The position numbers and the translations under genes are program-made. A model generated the notes under the pieces. It was not told the DNA's origin. It did not search any database and saw only the letters and a list, made by a program, of their open reading frames with translations. From assembly GCA_002356515.1 (NCBI GenBank), contig AP017605.1:1550001-1614000 (forward strand): 64,000 nt of DNA, written 5' to 3'. The DNA comes from Mesorhizobium loti. GTDB taxonomy: Bacteria > Pseudomonadota > Alphaproteobacteria > Rhizobiales > Rhizobiaceae. Below are positions 32,285 through 41,257 of this stretch, piece by piece; position 1 is the first letter of the stretch; each line of letters begins with the position of its first letter.

Positions 32285-33282
32285 ACAGCCTCGAGCTTCG
32301 CGCATCGAAAGCGCAGACCGACGCCAGGGGCGTTTCCACGCGGCTTGTGGAGCGCCTTGGCGTTCACAACATCAGCCTTCTGGTGGCGCTCGCCATTCTC
32401 GTTGTCATCTTCGGCTCGCTGCGCGGCGATGTGTTCTTCTCCAGCCGAAACCTGCTCAACATCGGTCTCGGCATCACCATTCTGGGCGTGCTGGCGATGA
32501 GCCAGACCGTGGTCATCGTCGGCGGCGGTCTCGATATCGCCGTCGGCGCCACTGTCGGTCTGACCACGGTCTCGACGGCAATGGCCATCCAGGCGACCGG
32601 GTCGCCGGCGGCCGGCATCGTTGCCGGCCTGGTGCTTGGCGGTCTTGCCGGTCTCGTCAACGGCATCATCATCACCTACGGGCGGGTCAACGCGGTCATT
32701 GCCACGCTCGGCACCATGGCGATCTTTCGCGGCATCGCCTTCATCATGTCCGACGGCCAGTCGATCGCCATCTTCAGCGACACGTTCCGGTTCATCGGCA
32801 TCGGACGCATCCTCGGCCTGCCCCTGCTGGTCTGGATTCTGGTGCTGACGGCAATCGCATTCCACCTCTTCCTCGCGCGTTCGATTGTCGGCCGCAACAT
32901 CTATGCACTCGGCGGCAATCCGGTTGTCGCCCGCTTCTCCGGCATCAACATCAACCGCTACCGCGTCGGCATCTACATCATGAGTGGCGTTGCCGCCGGA
33001 TTGGCCGGGATCCTGCTGGCCGCCCGTACCGGTTCGGGTCAGCCCGTATCCGGATCCCAGGGCCTGGAACTCGAGGCCATCACGGCGGCCGTGCTGGGTG
33101 GCTGCGCCTTGCAGGGCGGCAAGGGCACGATTGTCGGCGCCCTGCTCGGCGTCGCCATCATTGGCGTGCTCAACAACGGAATGATACTGACGTCCGTGCC
33201 AACCTTCTATCAATTGCTTGCAAAAGGCTCACTGCTGATCCTTGCTGTGGTCATTGCCGAGTACCACTTGAACAGGACATGA
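32281..33282 (+). CDS. Sugar ABC transporter permease
   Basis: 333 residues, about nine hydrophobic helices, BPD_transp_2 family as in AraH/RbsC. The family's conserved stretch is seen as TYGRVNAVIATLGTMAIFRG, with later IYALGGNPVVARFSGI and IMSGVAAGLAGILLAARTG. Inner membrane; forms the channel. Overlaps the ATPase stop by four bases and the regulator start by four bases, so all three are translationally coupled. Confidence 0.92.
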   Translation: MNSLELRASKAQTDARGVSTRLVERLGVHNISLLVALAILVVIFGSLRGDVFFSSRNLLNIGLGITILGVLAMSQTVVIVGGGLDIAVGATVGLTTVSTAMAIQATGSPAAGIVAGLVLGGLAGLVNGIIITYGRVNAVIATLGTMAIFRGIAFIMSDGQSIAIFSDTFRFIGIGRILGLPLLVWILVLTAIAFHLFLARSIVGRNIYALGGNPVVARFSGININRYRVGIYIMSGVAAGLAGILLAARTGSGQPVSGSQGLELEAITAAVLGGCALQGGKGTIVGALLGVAIIGVLNNGMILTSVPTFYQLLAKGSLLILAVVIAEYHLNRT

Positions 33283-34085
33283 CGATGGACGCGGCGACCG
33301 CTGCAATCGATCAAGGCAAGCAGGACCTTCCTGCCAGGGATGGCGCCACCTTGTCCCTGAAGGATCGCATCGCACGCGATCTCGGGCAGCGCATTCTCGC
33401 CGGCACCTACGCGCAGCACGCGGTGCTGCCGACGGAGGCTGAACTGTGCGTCATCTACGGCGCCAGCCGGACAGCGCTTCGCGATGCGCTGCTGACGCTT
33501 TCGGCCAAGGGACTGATCGAGGCGCGCAAGCGGGCCGGCACGCGTGTGCGCGCGTCGAGCGAATGGAACAGGCTCGATGCGCAGGTTCTCGAATGGATGC
33601 GCGATATCGAGCCTGATCTCGATTTTGTCCGCGGCTTGATCGAGGCGCGGCTGGTCATCGAGCCGGCCGCCGCCCAGCTTGCGGCCAGGATGGCGACCTC
33701 GGGCGACCTCGCGGTGATCGAAGCCGCCTATGAGGCCATGCGCATTGCGCCGGAGGACGACCTCGCGGCCTGTCTCGATGCCGATGTCCGCTTTCATACC
33801 GCCATCCTACGCGCCAGCCGCAACCCGGTTTTCGCCAATCTCGGCAACATGCTGGCAGCCGCGCTCAGCTTCTCTTTCCGACTGACCACATCGGCCACCG
33901 CCAACTATCAGCAGACGCTCAGCGCCCATGGCGATGTGCTGGAAGCAATCCGCATGCGCAGGGTCGACGACGCGCACGACCAGATGAAAGCGCTGATCGG
34001 CATCGCCTCGAACGACCTTCTCGCTGTCGCGCGCAAGGGCCGCCACCAACAGCCGGTCCCCGCTGCCAGTGCCGATCCCATCTGA
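33279..34085 (+). CDS. FadR-subfamily GntR transcriptional regulator
   Basis: 268 residues. N-terminal winged helix (LKDRIARDLGQRILAGTY, VLPTEAELCVIYGASRTALR, SAKGLIEARKRAGTRV) and a C-terminal FCD ligand domain with the metal-site pattern DADVRFHTAIL and later HGDVLEAI. The start ATG at 33279 overlaps the permease stop; a second ATG is at 33285. Likely represses the operon and responds to the sugar acid or sugar; the dyad at 27639-27661 is its candidate operator (inference). Confidence 0.9.
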   Translation: MTMDAATAAIDQGKQDLPARDGATLSLKDRIARDLGQRILAGTYAQHAVLPTEAELCVIYGASRTALRDALLTLSAKGLIEARKRAGTRVRASSEWNRLDAQVLEWMRDIEPDLDFVRGLIEARLVIEPAAAQLAARMATSGDLAVIEAAYEAMRIAPEDDLAACLDADVRFHTAILRASRNPVFANLGNMLAAALSFSFRLTTSATANYQQTLSAHGDVLEAIRMRRVDDAHDQMKALIGIASNDLLAVARKGRHQQPVPAASADPI

Positions 34086-34091
34086 GTTTCG

Positions 34092-34967
34092 ATGACCCGG
34101 ACAATTGAAATTCGAAACGGCGACCTGTCCGCCGAAATCGTTCCGTCGCTTGGCGCCGGTCTGGCGCGGTTCGACCATGGCCGCACGCCGCTGTTCAGGC
34201 CGTGGCCTGACGGCGGCAGCACGAACCCGTTCGATCTCGCCTGCAACCTGCTCGTGCCATGGTCAAATCGCATCTCGGGCGGCGGCTTCACCTTCGACAA
34301 CACATTCCACGAATTGCTCCCAAACCTTGCCGGCGAGCCCTTTCCCATCCACGGCAATGGATTTTCAAGCGCATGGGATGTCGACTCCTTAATGCCGGAC
34401 AAAGCCAGGCTGTCGCTCATCAGCGAAGGGCCCGGTCCATATCGGTATCGCGCCGAGGTGGCTTACGCCCTGACCGAACAGGCGCTCGATCTGCGGCTTC
34501 AGGTCCTCAACAGGGCGCCGGTCAGGCTGCCGTTCGGGCTTGGCATCCATCCGTGGTTGCCAAGAACGGCCCGGACAACACTTCACGCCCCGGCGTCAGA
34601 GGTTTGCCTCGAACTGCCCAGCCATCTCCCCGACAGGTTCGAGGCTGTCGCAACCCGTCCCGATTGGGATTTCGCCACGCCGACAGCCTTGCCCAGCGGT
34701 TGGATCAACAATGCCTTTGCCGGCTGGGCCGGCGTCGCTTCCCTATGTTGGCCAGAGCAAAATCGCGGCCTCAGGATCGAAGCATCCCCGGCCCTCAGCT
34801 TCTATCTCATCTATTCGCCATCGCAGGCGAGCGACTTCGTCTGTTTCGAGCCCGTCAGTCATGTCGTGGATGCCCACAACCGCGGTTCGGTCGACAAGTG
34901 GAACGGATTGTCGGTGCTCGGCCCTGGCGAGAGCCTGGTGGCCAGTTGCCGCTTCACTGTGATGTAG
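34092..34967 (+). CDS. Aldose 1-epimerase
   Basis: 291 residues. Galactose-mutarotase-like beta fold: CNLLVPWSNRISGGGFTFD and EPFPIHGNGFSSAWDV near the N-terminus (substrate-binding Asn/Arg and His), FGLGIHPWLPR (catalytic His), and FVCFEPVSHVVDAHN (the Glu base). Interconverts sugar anomers. It begins 6 bases after the regulator stop, so it is the last operon gene; a mutarotase fits free-sugar uptake followed by oxidation. Confidence 0.9.
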   Translation: MTRTIEIRNGDLSAEIVPSLGAGLARFDHGRTPLFRPWPDGGSTNPFDLACNLLVPWSNRISGGGFTFDNTFHELLPNLAGEPFPIHGNGFSSAWDVDSLMPDKARLSLISEGPGPYRYRAEVAYALTEQALDLRLQVLNRAPVRLPFGLGIHPWLPRTARTTLHAPASEVCLELPSHLPDRFEAVATRPDWDFATPTALPSGWINNAFAGWAGVASLCWPEQNRGLRIEASPALSFYLIYSPSQASDFVCFEPVSHVVDAHNRGSVDKWNGLSVLGPGESLVASCRFTVM

Positions 34968-35016
34968 AGCGCCCAGCATGGCCGCGGCGTGCCCGGTGCG
35001 CGCCGACAACCAGGGC

Positions 35017-35913
35017 TCAGATGTCAGGATCGTCGAGAATGCGAGAGAGCGTGCTGCGCCCCAGCGCACTCATGGCGGGGTTGGTGCGACGGTAATACCA
35101 GACGAGACCCATGGCCTGCTGGAATGCCCAGGCAGCACCGCGCTTCCACAAGAGGTCCTCGACTTGAAGGCCGCTCCGAAAGGTCGCCCTTCGCTCGTGG
35201 TCGAGAAGATGCCACGCGACCACCAGATCCAGCGATGGATCGGCTGGTCCGAAACTGCCGCCATCAAGCACTCCGACAAGACGCTCGCCCCGCACGAGAA
35301 GGTTTGGCGGGATAAGGTCCTTATGACTCATCACGACAGGCCCAGCGGCGGGCAACTCCCGGAACCGGGCCCACAGATCGCGCAGTCGCGCCACATCAAG
35401 AAGGCCCTCGCTGTTTTCAAAGCAAACAGCCATCCAATCGTCATGATCGGGGAGATGTCCACCACGTCCTTGCCCGTCGAAGCGTCGGCCCCGTGTGTCC
35501 GCCTGGCGCAACGATGCCACGAGGTGTGCAAGGTCAAGGGCGAAAATCGTCGATCCACTGAGCCCGTGTGGCGTGGCAACCTCGCCTTCGATCCACGTCT
35601 GCAATGCCCATGGCATCGGATATCGAGGACCGGGCTCGCCGAGCCCAATCGGTTGCGGCGTCGGAAACAGGCAATGTTCTCCGATCTCGACCATGGCAGC
35701 GGCCTCCGACCGAAGCATATCGGCGCATTCGGCCGGCTTCATCGCCCGCAGCGGGAACCGCGCGGCGCTCCTTGAGCCAATGCGGAAGATGGCGTTGACG
35801 GTTCCCGACGATCCAACCGGGGTGATGTCCTCATGACGATACTGGGGAAACTGATCGCGGATCATCTGGCGGGCGATATCGATGTCGATATTCACCTGAT
35901 CGTCATGCATCAT
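35017..35913 (-). CDS. Aminoglycoside phosphotransferase (APH)-family kinase
   Basis: 298 residues. Kinase-like fold with the catalytic HxDxxxxN in VVMSHKDLIPPNLLV (about 205-215) and the metal Asp in GVLDGGSFGPADPSLDLV. The usual DWG is DGG here. N-terminal lobe: ITPVGSSGTVNAIFRIG. Such proteins may phosphorylate antibiotics, but in soil bacteria most act on other small molecules, so resistance should not be assumed. Starts at ATG 35913 or 35910. Convergent with the epimerase, 49 bases between stops. Confidence 0.85.
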   Translation of the reverse strand: MMHDDQVNIDIDIARQMIRDQFPQYRHEDITPVGSSGTVNAIFRIGSRSAARFPLRAMKPAECADMLRSEAAAMVEIGEHCLFPTPQPIGLGEPGPRYPMPWALQTWIEGEVATPHGLSGSTIFALDLAHLVASLRQADTRGRRFDGQGRGGHLPDHDDWMAVCFENSEGLLDVARLRDLWARFRELPAAGPVVMSHKDLIPPNLLVRGERLVGVLDGGSFGPADPSLDLVVAWHLLDHERRATFRSGLQVEDLLWKRGAAWAFQQAMGLVWYYRRTNPAMSALGRSTLSRILDDPDI

Positions 35914-36070
35914 GAGTTCTCGTCCTGCCGAACTCGACATCAAGGGCAAAAGCGCCGAATGCGCAACAAAGATCGGAATATCGGCTTCTGAAGTCGGACG
36001 GGACCTTGCGCCGGACGTCTTCGGTGAAACGCATCCCCACCAGCGCACTCGCAGGGATCAGGTTTCGCCC

Positions 36071-38113
36071 CTAACCCGCCGCCGCAGCCGCCACCTTCCT
36101 CGGCGCAGCCCGCTGCCGGCGCATGCGGCGTTTGGCGACGAGTTTGAGGGCAACCGGCGGCTCGGTCGACAGCGCGCCCGTCACGGCGTCGACCATGCCA
36201 TGCGCGACGAAATCGGCGTTGATGTCATGCGCCAGTTTGGCCGCCGCTTCCTTGTCGTCGTTGCCGGTCTCCGACCAGAACACGATGCCCACCCGAAGTG
36301 CTGCCTTCGCCCGCTTCAGCCGGCGGACCAGGAAGCGGGCGTGCTTGACGGAATCGCGGTTGAGGAAGCCGACCACCACCGTCTCGATGGCTTCGAGCTG
36401 AAGCCCGCGGATGCTGGCGGGTTCCATGTCGGCAAAGCCCGCCCTCGACGCGGTCGCCCCCTGGACTTCCAGCACCTGCGCCAGCATCGCCGCGGCGGCA
36501 TCGTCGAGCTCCCCTCGCCCGCCGGCGCAAAGCACCGACATACCCGTGCCGTCGGGCAGCTCGACCTCGTCCTTGGTGGCAGCATCGCCGGGCTCGCCTG
36601 CTTCCCCGGCCACGTGCGGGCTTTCGTCCTCGGCTGCTTCCTCCTTCGCATCGTCTTCGAGATTGGCCACCAGCGCCAGCGCGCTGGCCGCCACCTGCCG
36701 TCGCTGCTGGTCGCCCATGACGCCGCGCACACGGTCGCGCTCGCCCAGCAGAAGCGCCGGAATGGCCACCTTGTCGTAGAAGTCGACCAGATATTTTTCC
36801 TCGAGCATCTCCTCGGCATGATCGGTGGCTTCGTCCGGATCGCCGGCCAGCAGCCGCTGGTAGAGGCGCGCATGCGGTTCCAGCACCGGCTCGTTGCCGA
36901 ACAGCACATCGAGGAATTCGAACTGCGGCACGTGCCTGCCCAGCACCACCAGGCAGACGGTGAGCGGCGTCGACAGCACCAGCCCGAGCGGACCCCACAG
37001 CCATGTCCAGAAGATCGCCGCGACGATGATCGCCAGCGGCGACAGTCCGGTTCGCGAGCCGTAGAGCCAGGGTTCGACGACATTGCCGGTGACCAGTTCC
37101 ATCACCACGAACAGGGCCGCCGTCCACAACACGAGCGACCAGCCCGGCGCCACGGCCAGCGCCAGGAACAGAGGCAGAAGCATGCCGATGGCCGGGCCGA
37201 TATAGGGAACGAACCGCAGCGCCAGCGCCAGCAGCCCCCACAGCAAGGCATTGGGAATGCCGAGGATCCACAGCCCGATCGCAATGGGTATGGCGTAGAC
37301 GATGTTGACCACCAATTGCATGAGCAGGTAGCGGCCGACGCGCTTGCCGGCATCGCGGAGCGCCTCGGTGGTGCGGTGAAGGTCGCCATAGCCGACAAGC
37401 CGGATGAAGCGGTCGCGCAAATCCTCCCGCTCGAGCAGCATGAAGATGACGACGATGATGATCAGACCCGCCGATCCGAGCGGGCTGATCAGCGGACCGA
37501 CGATGTTCTGCAGGACTTCGAGCGGCCTTTCACGCGCAACGATCTCGACGGGCACCGGCTCGCGCGGCGGCTTGTCGGGCGTGGCGGCCGGCAGCGTGGC
37601 GTCCTGCCTGTCGATCTCCTGGCCGACACGCTCGACGACGTTGCTCAATCTGGCGATGATCCCGCCCCCGACGCCGGTTTGCTTGAGCGAGCGGATCTTC
37701 GCCAGGATGTTGGTCTGATAGACCGGAATGTTCTGCGCCAGTTCGCTCACCTGCGTGGCGACAACGAAGCTGAACAGCGCAAGGGCCGCGAATGCGCCGA
37801 GTACGCTGGCGATGACGGCGGCGATGCGGGGAATGCCGATCCGTTTGAGCGCCGAGACCAGCGGCGCCAGCGCGAAGGTCAAAAGCAGCGCGATGGCGAT
37901 CGGCAGGAAAACCTCGCGCCCGAAATAGAGCGCCGCCACCGTCGTGACGGTGGTCGCCACATTGGGCAAGGCGGTTCGCGGGTGTGGCGCGGCGGCCGCA
38001 AGAATGTCGTCCAGCCCATGCGCTGGAGACGCCGTCCCGTTTCGACGATTGGCCACCAATTGATGTCTCCCCCTGCCGGCGGCCATGGTCCGATATATTG
38101 AGCCGGCGTGCAA
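36071..38113 (-). CDS. AI-2E family transporter with long C-terminal extension
   Basis: 680 residues. Membrane part (about 50-400) with the family features: an N-terminal helix pair (REVFLPIAIALLLTFALAPL), a soluble insert, and a C-terminal block with LRFVPYIGPAIGMLLPLFLA and YGSRTGLSPLAIIVAAIFW. Family members usually have 340-380 residues; here about 250 extra residues follow, partly acidic, partly folded (LEAIETVVVGFLNRDSVKHAR). Substrate unknown; few family members truly carry AI-2. Start could also be the ATG at 38086. Confidence 0.85.
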   Translation of the reverse strand: MHAGSIYRTMAAGRGRHQLVANRRNGTASPAHGLDDILAAAAPHPRTALPNVATTVTTVAALYFGREVFLPIAIALLLTFALAPLVSALKRIGIPRIAAVIASVLGAFAALALFSFVVATQVSELAQNIPVYQTNILAKIRSLKQTGVGGGIIARLSNVVERVGQEIDRQDATLPAATPDKPPREPVPVEIVARERPLEVLQNIVGPLISPLGSAGLIIIVVIFMLLEREDLRDRFIRLVGYGDLHRTTEALRDAGKRVGRYLLMQLVVNIVYAIPIAIGLWILGIPNALLWGLLALALRFVPYIGPAIGMLLPLFLALAVAPGWSLVLWTAALFVVMELVTGNVVEPWLYGSRTGLSPLAIIVAAIFWTWLWGPLGLVLSTPLTVCLVVLGRHVPQFEFLDVLFGNEPVLEPHARLYQRLLAGDPDEATDHAEEMLEEKYLVDFYDKVAIPALLLGERDRVRGVMGDQQRRQVAASALALVANLEDDAKEEAAEDESPHVAGEAGEPGDAATKDEVELPDGTGMSVLCAGGRGELDDAAAAMLAQVLEVQGATASRAGFADMEPASIRGLQLEAIETVVVGFLNRDSVKHARFLVRRLKRAKAALRVGIVFWSETGNDDKEAAAKLAHDINADFVAHGMVDAVTGALSTEPPVALKLVAKRRMRRQRAAPRKVAAAAAG

Positions 38114-38266
38114 CCTTCGCCGGCAGGCCGCTGGTTACCCTTCAATTCCGGGCGGGTCAGTATGTTCCCTGCGGACCGAGGAAATGGAGAGAAGTGATTT
38201 TATCCGCCCGTCGGAGTCACGTTCCACGGCCGGCGGCAACCCTGGCGTGACGCTGCACAGCGCCGG

Positions 38267-39340
38267 TCACCCCGCCGCATGCCTCGCCAGCGCGTGCTCG
38301 ATCAGTACGTCGATCACCGTGCTGTAGCCGATGCCGGCCGCCGCCAGCGCCTTGGCGTACATAGAGATGTCGGTGAAGCCGGGCAGCGTGTTGACCTCGT
38401 TGACCAGCAGCGAACCGTCAGCGCGCAGGAAGAAGTCGACGCGCGCCATGGCCTCGCAGCCGAGCGCCCGGAAGGCCCGCACTGCCATCTCCTTGGCCCT
38501 GTCGGCGACATCGGCCGGGACATCGGCGGGCACCTTGACCACCGCGCCGTCGGCGTCGAAATACTTCGCCTCGTAGGTGTAGAAGCCATGCTTGTCGGCC
38601 GGAATGATTTCGCCGGGCGGCGACACGGTGAGCGAGCCGTCGGCCCGCTCCAGCACCGAGCACTCGATCTCGCGGCCGTCGACGAACTCTTCGATCAGCG
38701 CCTTGCTGTCATAGCGCAAAGCCGTTTCGACGGCCTGCTCGAAGCCGTCCCTGTCATGCACCTTGCTCACCCCGAAGGACGAACCCTGGCGCGCCGGCTT
38801 GGCGAAGAAAGGCAGCCCGAGCGCCCCGGCAATCTCCTGGAACGAACCGACATTGCCTCTCATTACGGTGACCGAGCGGGCAACGCCTAGCCCCGCCTCG
38901 CGCAGCAGGCGCTTGGCGACATCCTTGTCCATGGCGGCGGCGGAAGCCAGGATGCCGCAGCCGACATAGGCGACATCGGCGACCTCGGCATAGCCTTGCA
39001 CCGAACCGTCCTCGCCGAACGGCCCGTGCAGCACGGGAAAGACGACATCGACGGGGTCAAGCTGCGCGCCGCCCTGCGACGCCGCCACCAGCCGGCCCTT
39101 GCCGCCCGGCAGCAGGGCGACCTCCACGCCATCCTCCGACACGGCAGCCCCTGCGCCGTCGGCGCCAGCCTCGGACGACTGTTGCAGCAGCCACTTGCCG
39201 TCTCTGGTGATGGCGATCGGCACCACCTCGTAGCGCGTCCGGTCGATCGCCTTCAGCACATTGGCGGCCGACAGCCGCGAGACGTCATGCTCGGCCGAAC
39301 GCCCGCCATAGAGGATGGCGACCCTTGTCTTTTCAGTCAT
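38267..39340 (-). CDS. ddl: D-alanine--D-alanine ligase
   Basis: 357 residues, ATP-grasp enzyme joining two D-Ala for peptidoglycan. Motifs: AILYGGRSAEHDVSRLSA at the N-terminus; FPVLHGPFGEDGSVQGYAEV and YVGCGILASAAAMDKDVAK; FAKPARQGSSFGVSKV; and EVNTLPGFTDISMYAKAL with the Mg-binding Glu/Asn. This is the DdlA-like length class. It lies outside a mur/fts cluster, so a second ddl copy elsewhere is likely. 15 bases after the C39-like gene, hence an operon. Confidence 0.93.
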   Translation of the reverse strand: MTEKTRVAILYGGRSAEHDVSRLSAANVLKAIDRTRYEVVPIAITRDGKWLLQQSSEAGADGAGAAVSEDGVEVALLPGGKGRLVAASQGGAQLDPVDVVFPVLHGPFGEDGSVQGYAEVADVAYVGCGILASAAAMDKDVAKRLLREAGLGVARSVTVMRGNVGSFQEIAGALGLPFFAKPARQGSSFGVSKVHDRDGFEQAVETALRYDSKALIEEFVDGREIECSVLERADGSLTVSPPGEIIPADKHGFYTYEAKYFDADGAVVKVPADVPADVADRAKEMAVRAFRALGCEAMARVDFFLRADGSLLVNEVNTLPGFTDISMYAKALAAAGIGYSTVIDVLIEHALARHAAG

Positions 39341-39355
39341 TGAAATCCCTCGAAA

Positions 39356-39973
39356 TCAAATGGTGACGGCAATGCCGCGATTGGCAAAGAAACGATCGAA
39401 ATCGGCTGGCGCCAACACTGCGTTTGCCTGTGTGGCGCGGGTATGGCCGGATGGGTTGTGAAAGCGAAAACCCTCGTCCGACGCCGCCGTCACCAGCACC
39501 AGATGGCCACCCTTCGACGGCGGCTCGCGCTCGGGCCAGCGGATCGAACTGCTGACCGAAGCGATGAAGAAGCGCGACCGGCCAAGCATCGCGGGAATGT
39601 CCGCTGTCGCGACATTGGTCATCACCTGCGCCTCCAGGCCGAATTCCGCCTTCACGAAGGCGACGAAGGGCGCGTAGATCAGGCCCTTGATTGAGTTTTC
39701 ATTGACGACATAGCCGCCATATCCGGTGCAGCGCCTGGCCAGTTCGATCGTCGGCACGATCTCGCCGCGCGTCGCCAGGATCATTTTCAGGCACGCCATG
39801 CCGCAGATGTTGGCGGCCCAGGCCGCATATTCGTCGAGGCTCTCCGCGCCTGAACCCTGCCACAACGGATCCCGCCGCAGCGCGGCCTCGGCGCCATCGG
39901 CAAGCACGGCCAGCGTCATATCAGGCGATTCCCACTGGCTGAAAAACGGCACGGCTTCAGGCAATGGGTTCAT
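39356..39973 (-). CDS. C39-like cysteine peptidase family protein
   Basis: 205 residues, no signal peptide. Papain-like Peptidase_C39_2 signature: WAANICGMACLKMIL (catalytic Cys region), later GGHLVLVTAAS (His) and FHNPSGHTRAT (Asn/Asp). Cited substrate classes are peptides; the true substrate here is unknown. First gene of an operon with ddl, so a role in D-amino-acid or cell-wall peptide handling is possible (inference). A perfect palindrome lies at 39997-40024, 24 bases before the start. Confidence 0.75.
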   Translation of the reverse strand: MNPLPEAVPFFSQWESPDMTLAVLADGAEAALRRDPLWQGSGAESLDEYAAWAANICGMACLKMILATRGEIVPTIELARRCTGYGGYVVNENSIKGLIYAPFVAFVKAEFGLEAQVMTNVATADIPAMLGRSRFFIASVSSSIRWPEREPPSKGGHLVLVTAASDEGFRFHNPSGHTRATQANAVLAPADFDRFFANRGIAVTI

Positions 39974-39996
39974 ACGGATTCTCGGGCTGCTCGGAT

Positions 39997-40024
39997 CAAT
40001 CTCGTATACGAGAATACGAGATTG
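39997..40024. promoter_or_regulatory. Perfect 28-bp palindromic operator candidate
   Basis: CAATCTCGTAT-ACGAGA-ATACGAGATTG: 11-base arms fully complementary, with a nested CTCGTATACGAG palindrome at 40001-40012. It immediately precedes the C39-ddl operon. Such dyads are typical of a dimeric repressor; no regulator gene is adjacent. Confidence 0.7.
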
Positions 40025-40104
40025 ATGAAAAGCCGCTTAAGGTCTGTTTCGAAATCGCTTCCAGCATACCTCCGCGATAGGCGCAGACATCAACCGTTTC
40101 GTCA

Positions 40105-41046
40105 TCAACTCTGAGAAATGGCGGCGTCCCTTAGTCTTGCATTTAGGGTAACGATGATCTTTCGCATGACGGCAGCGATTGCCACCATCGGCTTTTTTCC
40201 GTTGGTGACGAGGCGTTTGTAGAAGGGTGCGAATTCGCCCTTTCCAGCTGCGGCGCGCAGGGCCGGCATGAACAGTGCGGTTCTAACATCAGGGCGTCCG
40301 CCACGGATTTTGCGGTAGCCTTGCTTTTGTCCGCTGTCGTTTGGGTGTGGTGCAAGGCCAGCAAGGGCTGCAGCTTTGCGGCGTGTCATGGAGCCGAGTT
40401 CGGGCAGGATAGCCAAGAGCTTGGCCGCCACGATCGGGCCGAGACTGTCCATGGCCGTGCAGATGGCGGCTCGATGCTTAAGGGCGCTGCTGTTGGCGAT
40501 CAGTTCGCGGATCTCGGCATCGATGATTTGGAGTTGGCGCTCGACGACTTTGATCACGGCCTCGAAAGAGGTCGCGAGCTTGCGGCCGCCAGGTGCCTTG
40601 GCACGGTTCTTCTCTGCGACCTTGATGGTGATGAGTTCCTGGCGGCGGCGAACCAGCGCGCGCAGGCTGGTCTCATCGGCATCGGGCGCCTGCCAAAGGG
40701 ACAGTTTTGCCCAGCGTTCACGACCGTAGGCTCTCAACATCGCGGCATCGATGGCATCGCTCTTGCCGTGCGTACCGAAGGAGCGGATGTAGCTCTTGAC
40801 CTTGAGCGTGTCGGCGCGATGGCAGGCAATGCCGGCGCGCAGGCACTCTTCGAGCAGTAGGCTTTCATGGCCGCCTGTCGGCTCGCACACGACAAGGTCG
40901 ATGTGTTTGTAGCTCTTCAGGAAAGCACGGACAGCTCTGCGCTGATTGAGGATGGTGCCGGTGGTAGTCCCGTCGGCGGCGGTGACGGTGTCCTTGGCGA
41001 TGTCGAAGCCGAGGCACATTTGCGGTTGTTGGTGCAAGAAGGCCAT
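40105..41046 (-). mobile_element. IS110-family transposase (recombinase)
   Basis: 313 residues from the ATG at 41046. DEDD-type catalytic domain at the N-terminus: MCLGFDIAKDTV, VVCEPTGGHESLL, KSDAIDAAMLRAYG. C-terminal Transposase_20 part: AICTAMDSLGPIVAAKLLAI and AALAGLAPHPNDSGQ, then RKIRGGRPDVRTALFM. The enzyme is complete and may be active. IS110 elements lack classic inverted repeats, so element borders were not set. In this family a structured non-coding RNA from the element's end guides target choice (established for IS621). Confidence 0.92.
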
Positions 41047-41257
41047 GCTGGTGGTATCCTTGTCGGGCTTCGGATTGTTTGCGGGCGTGGCGCGAGCCAG
41101 CGGCCAATCAACTCTCCAAGCGATGGCGGACAAAGACGGCAGGGACCATGATGACGTCGGGTGTTACCCGGTCCTAAGGGCGGTCGCCTGCGGCCGGGAC
41201 TGCTGGCTGTGATGGGCCGCAGTCCCGGCCGCCAAACTACCCGATCCTTCTCAAACA
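41047..41257 (-). ncRNA. Candidate IS110 bridge-RNA region (upstream leader)
   Basis: The 210 bases before the recombinase gene hold strong secondary structure: a perfect 14-bp stem GCGGCCGGGACTGC / GCAGTCCCGGCCGC (41190-41203 and 41219-41232) with a 15-base loop, and CGGGT-GTT-ACCCG at 41158-41170. IS110 elements of the IS621 type encode their bridge RNA in this position. No coding frame competes. The RNA ends and guide loops were not identified. Confidence 0.4.

Noticed and set aside
35017..35913. Antibiotic resistance gene
   Set aside because: APH-family motifs alone do not show drug phosphorylation, and the DGG variant and neighbours give no support.
35912..38101. 729-residue plus-strand frame opposite the AI-2E permease
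   Set aside because: Arg/Asp/His/Gln-rich shadow; no domain, while the minus strand encodes a membrane protein with family motifs.
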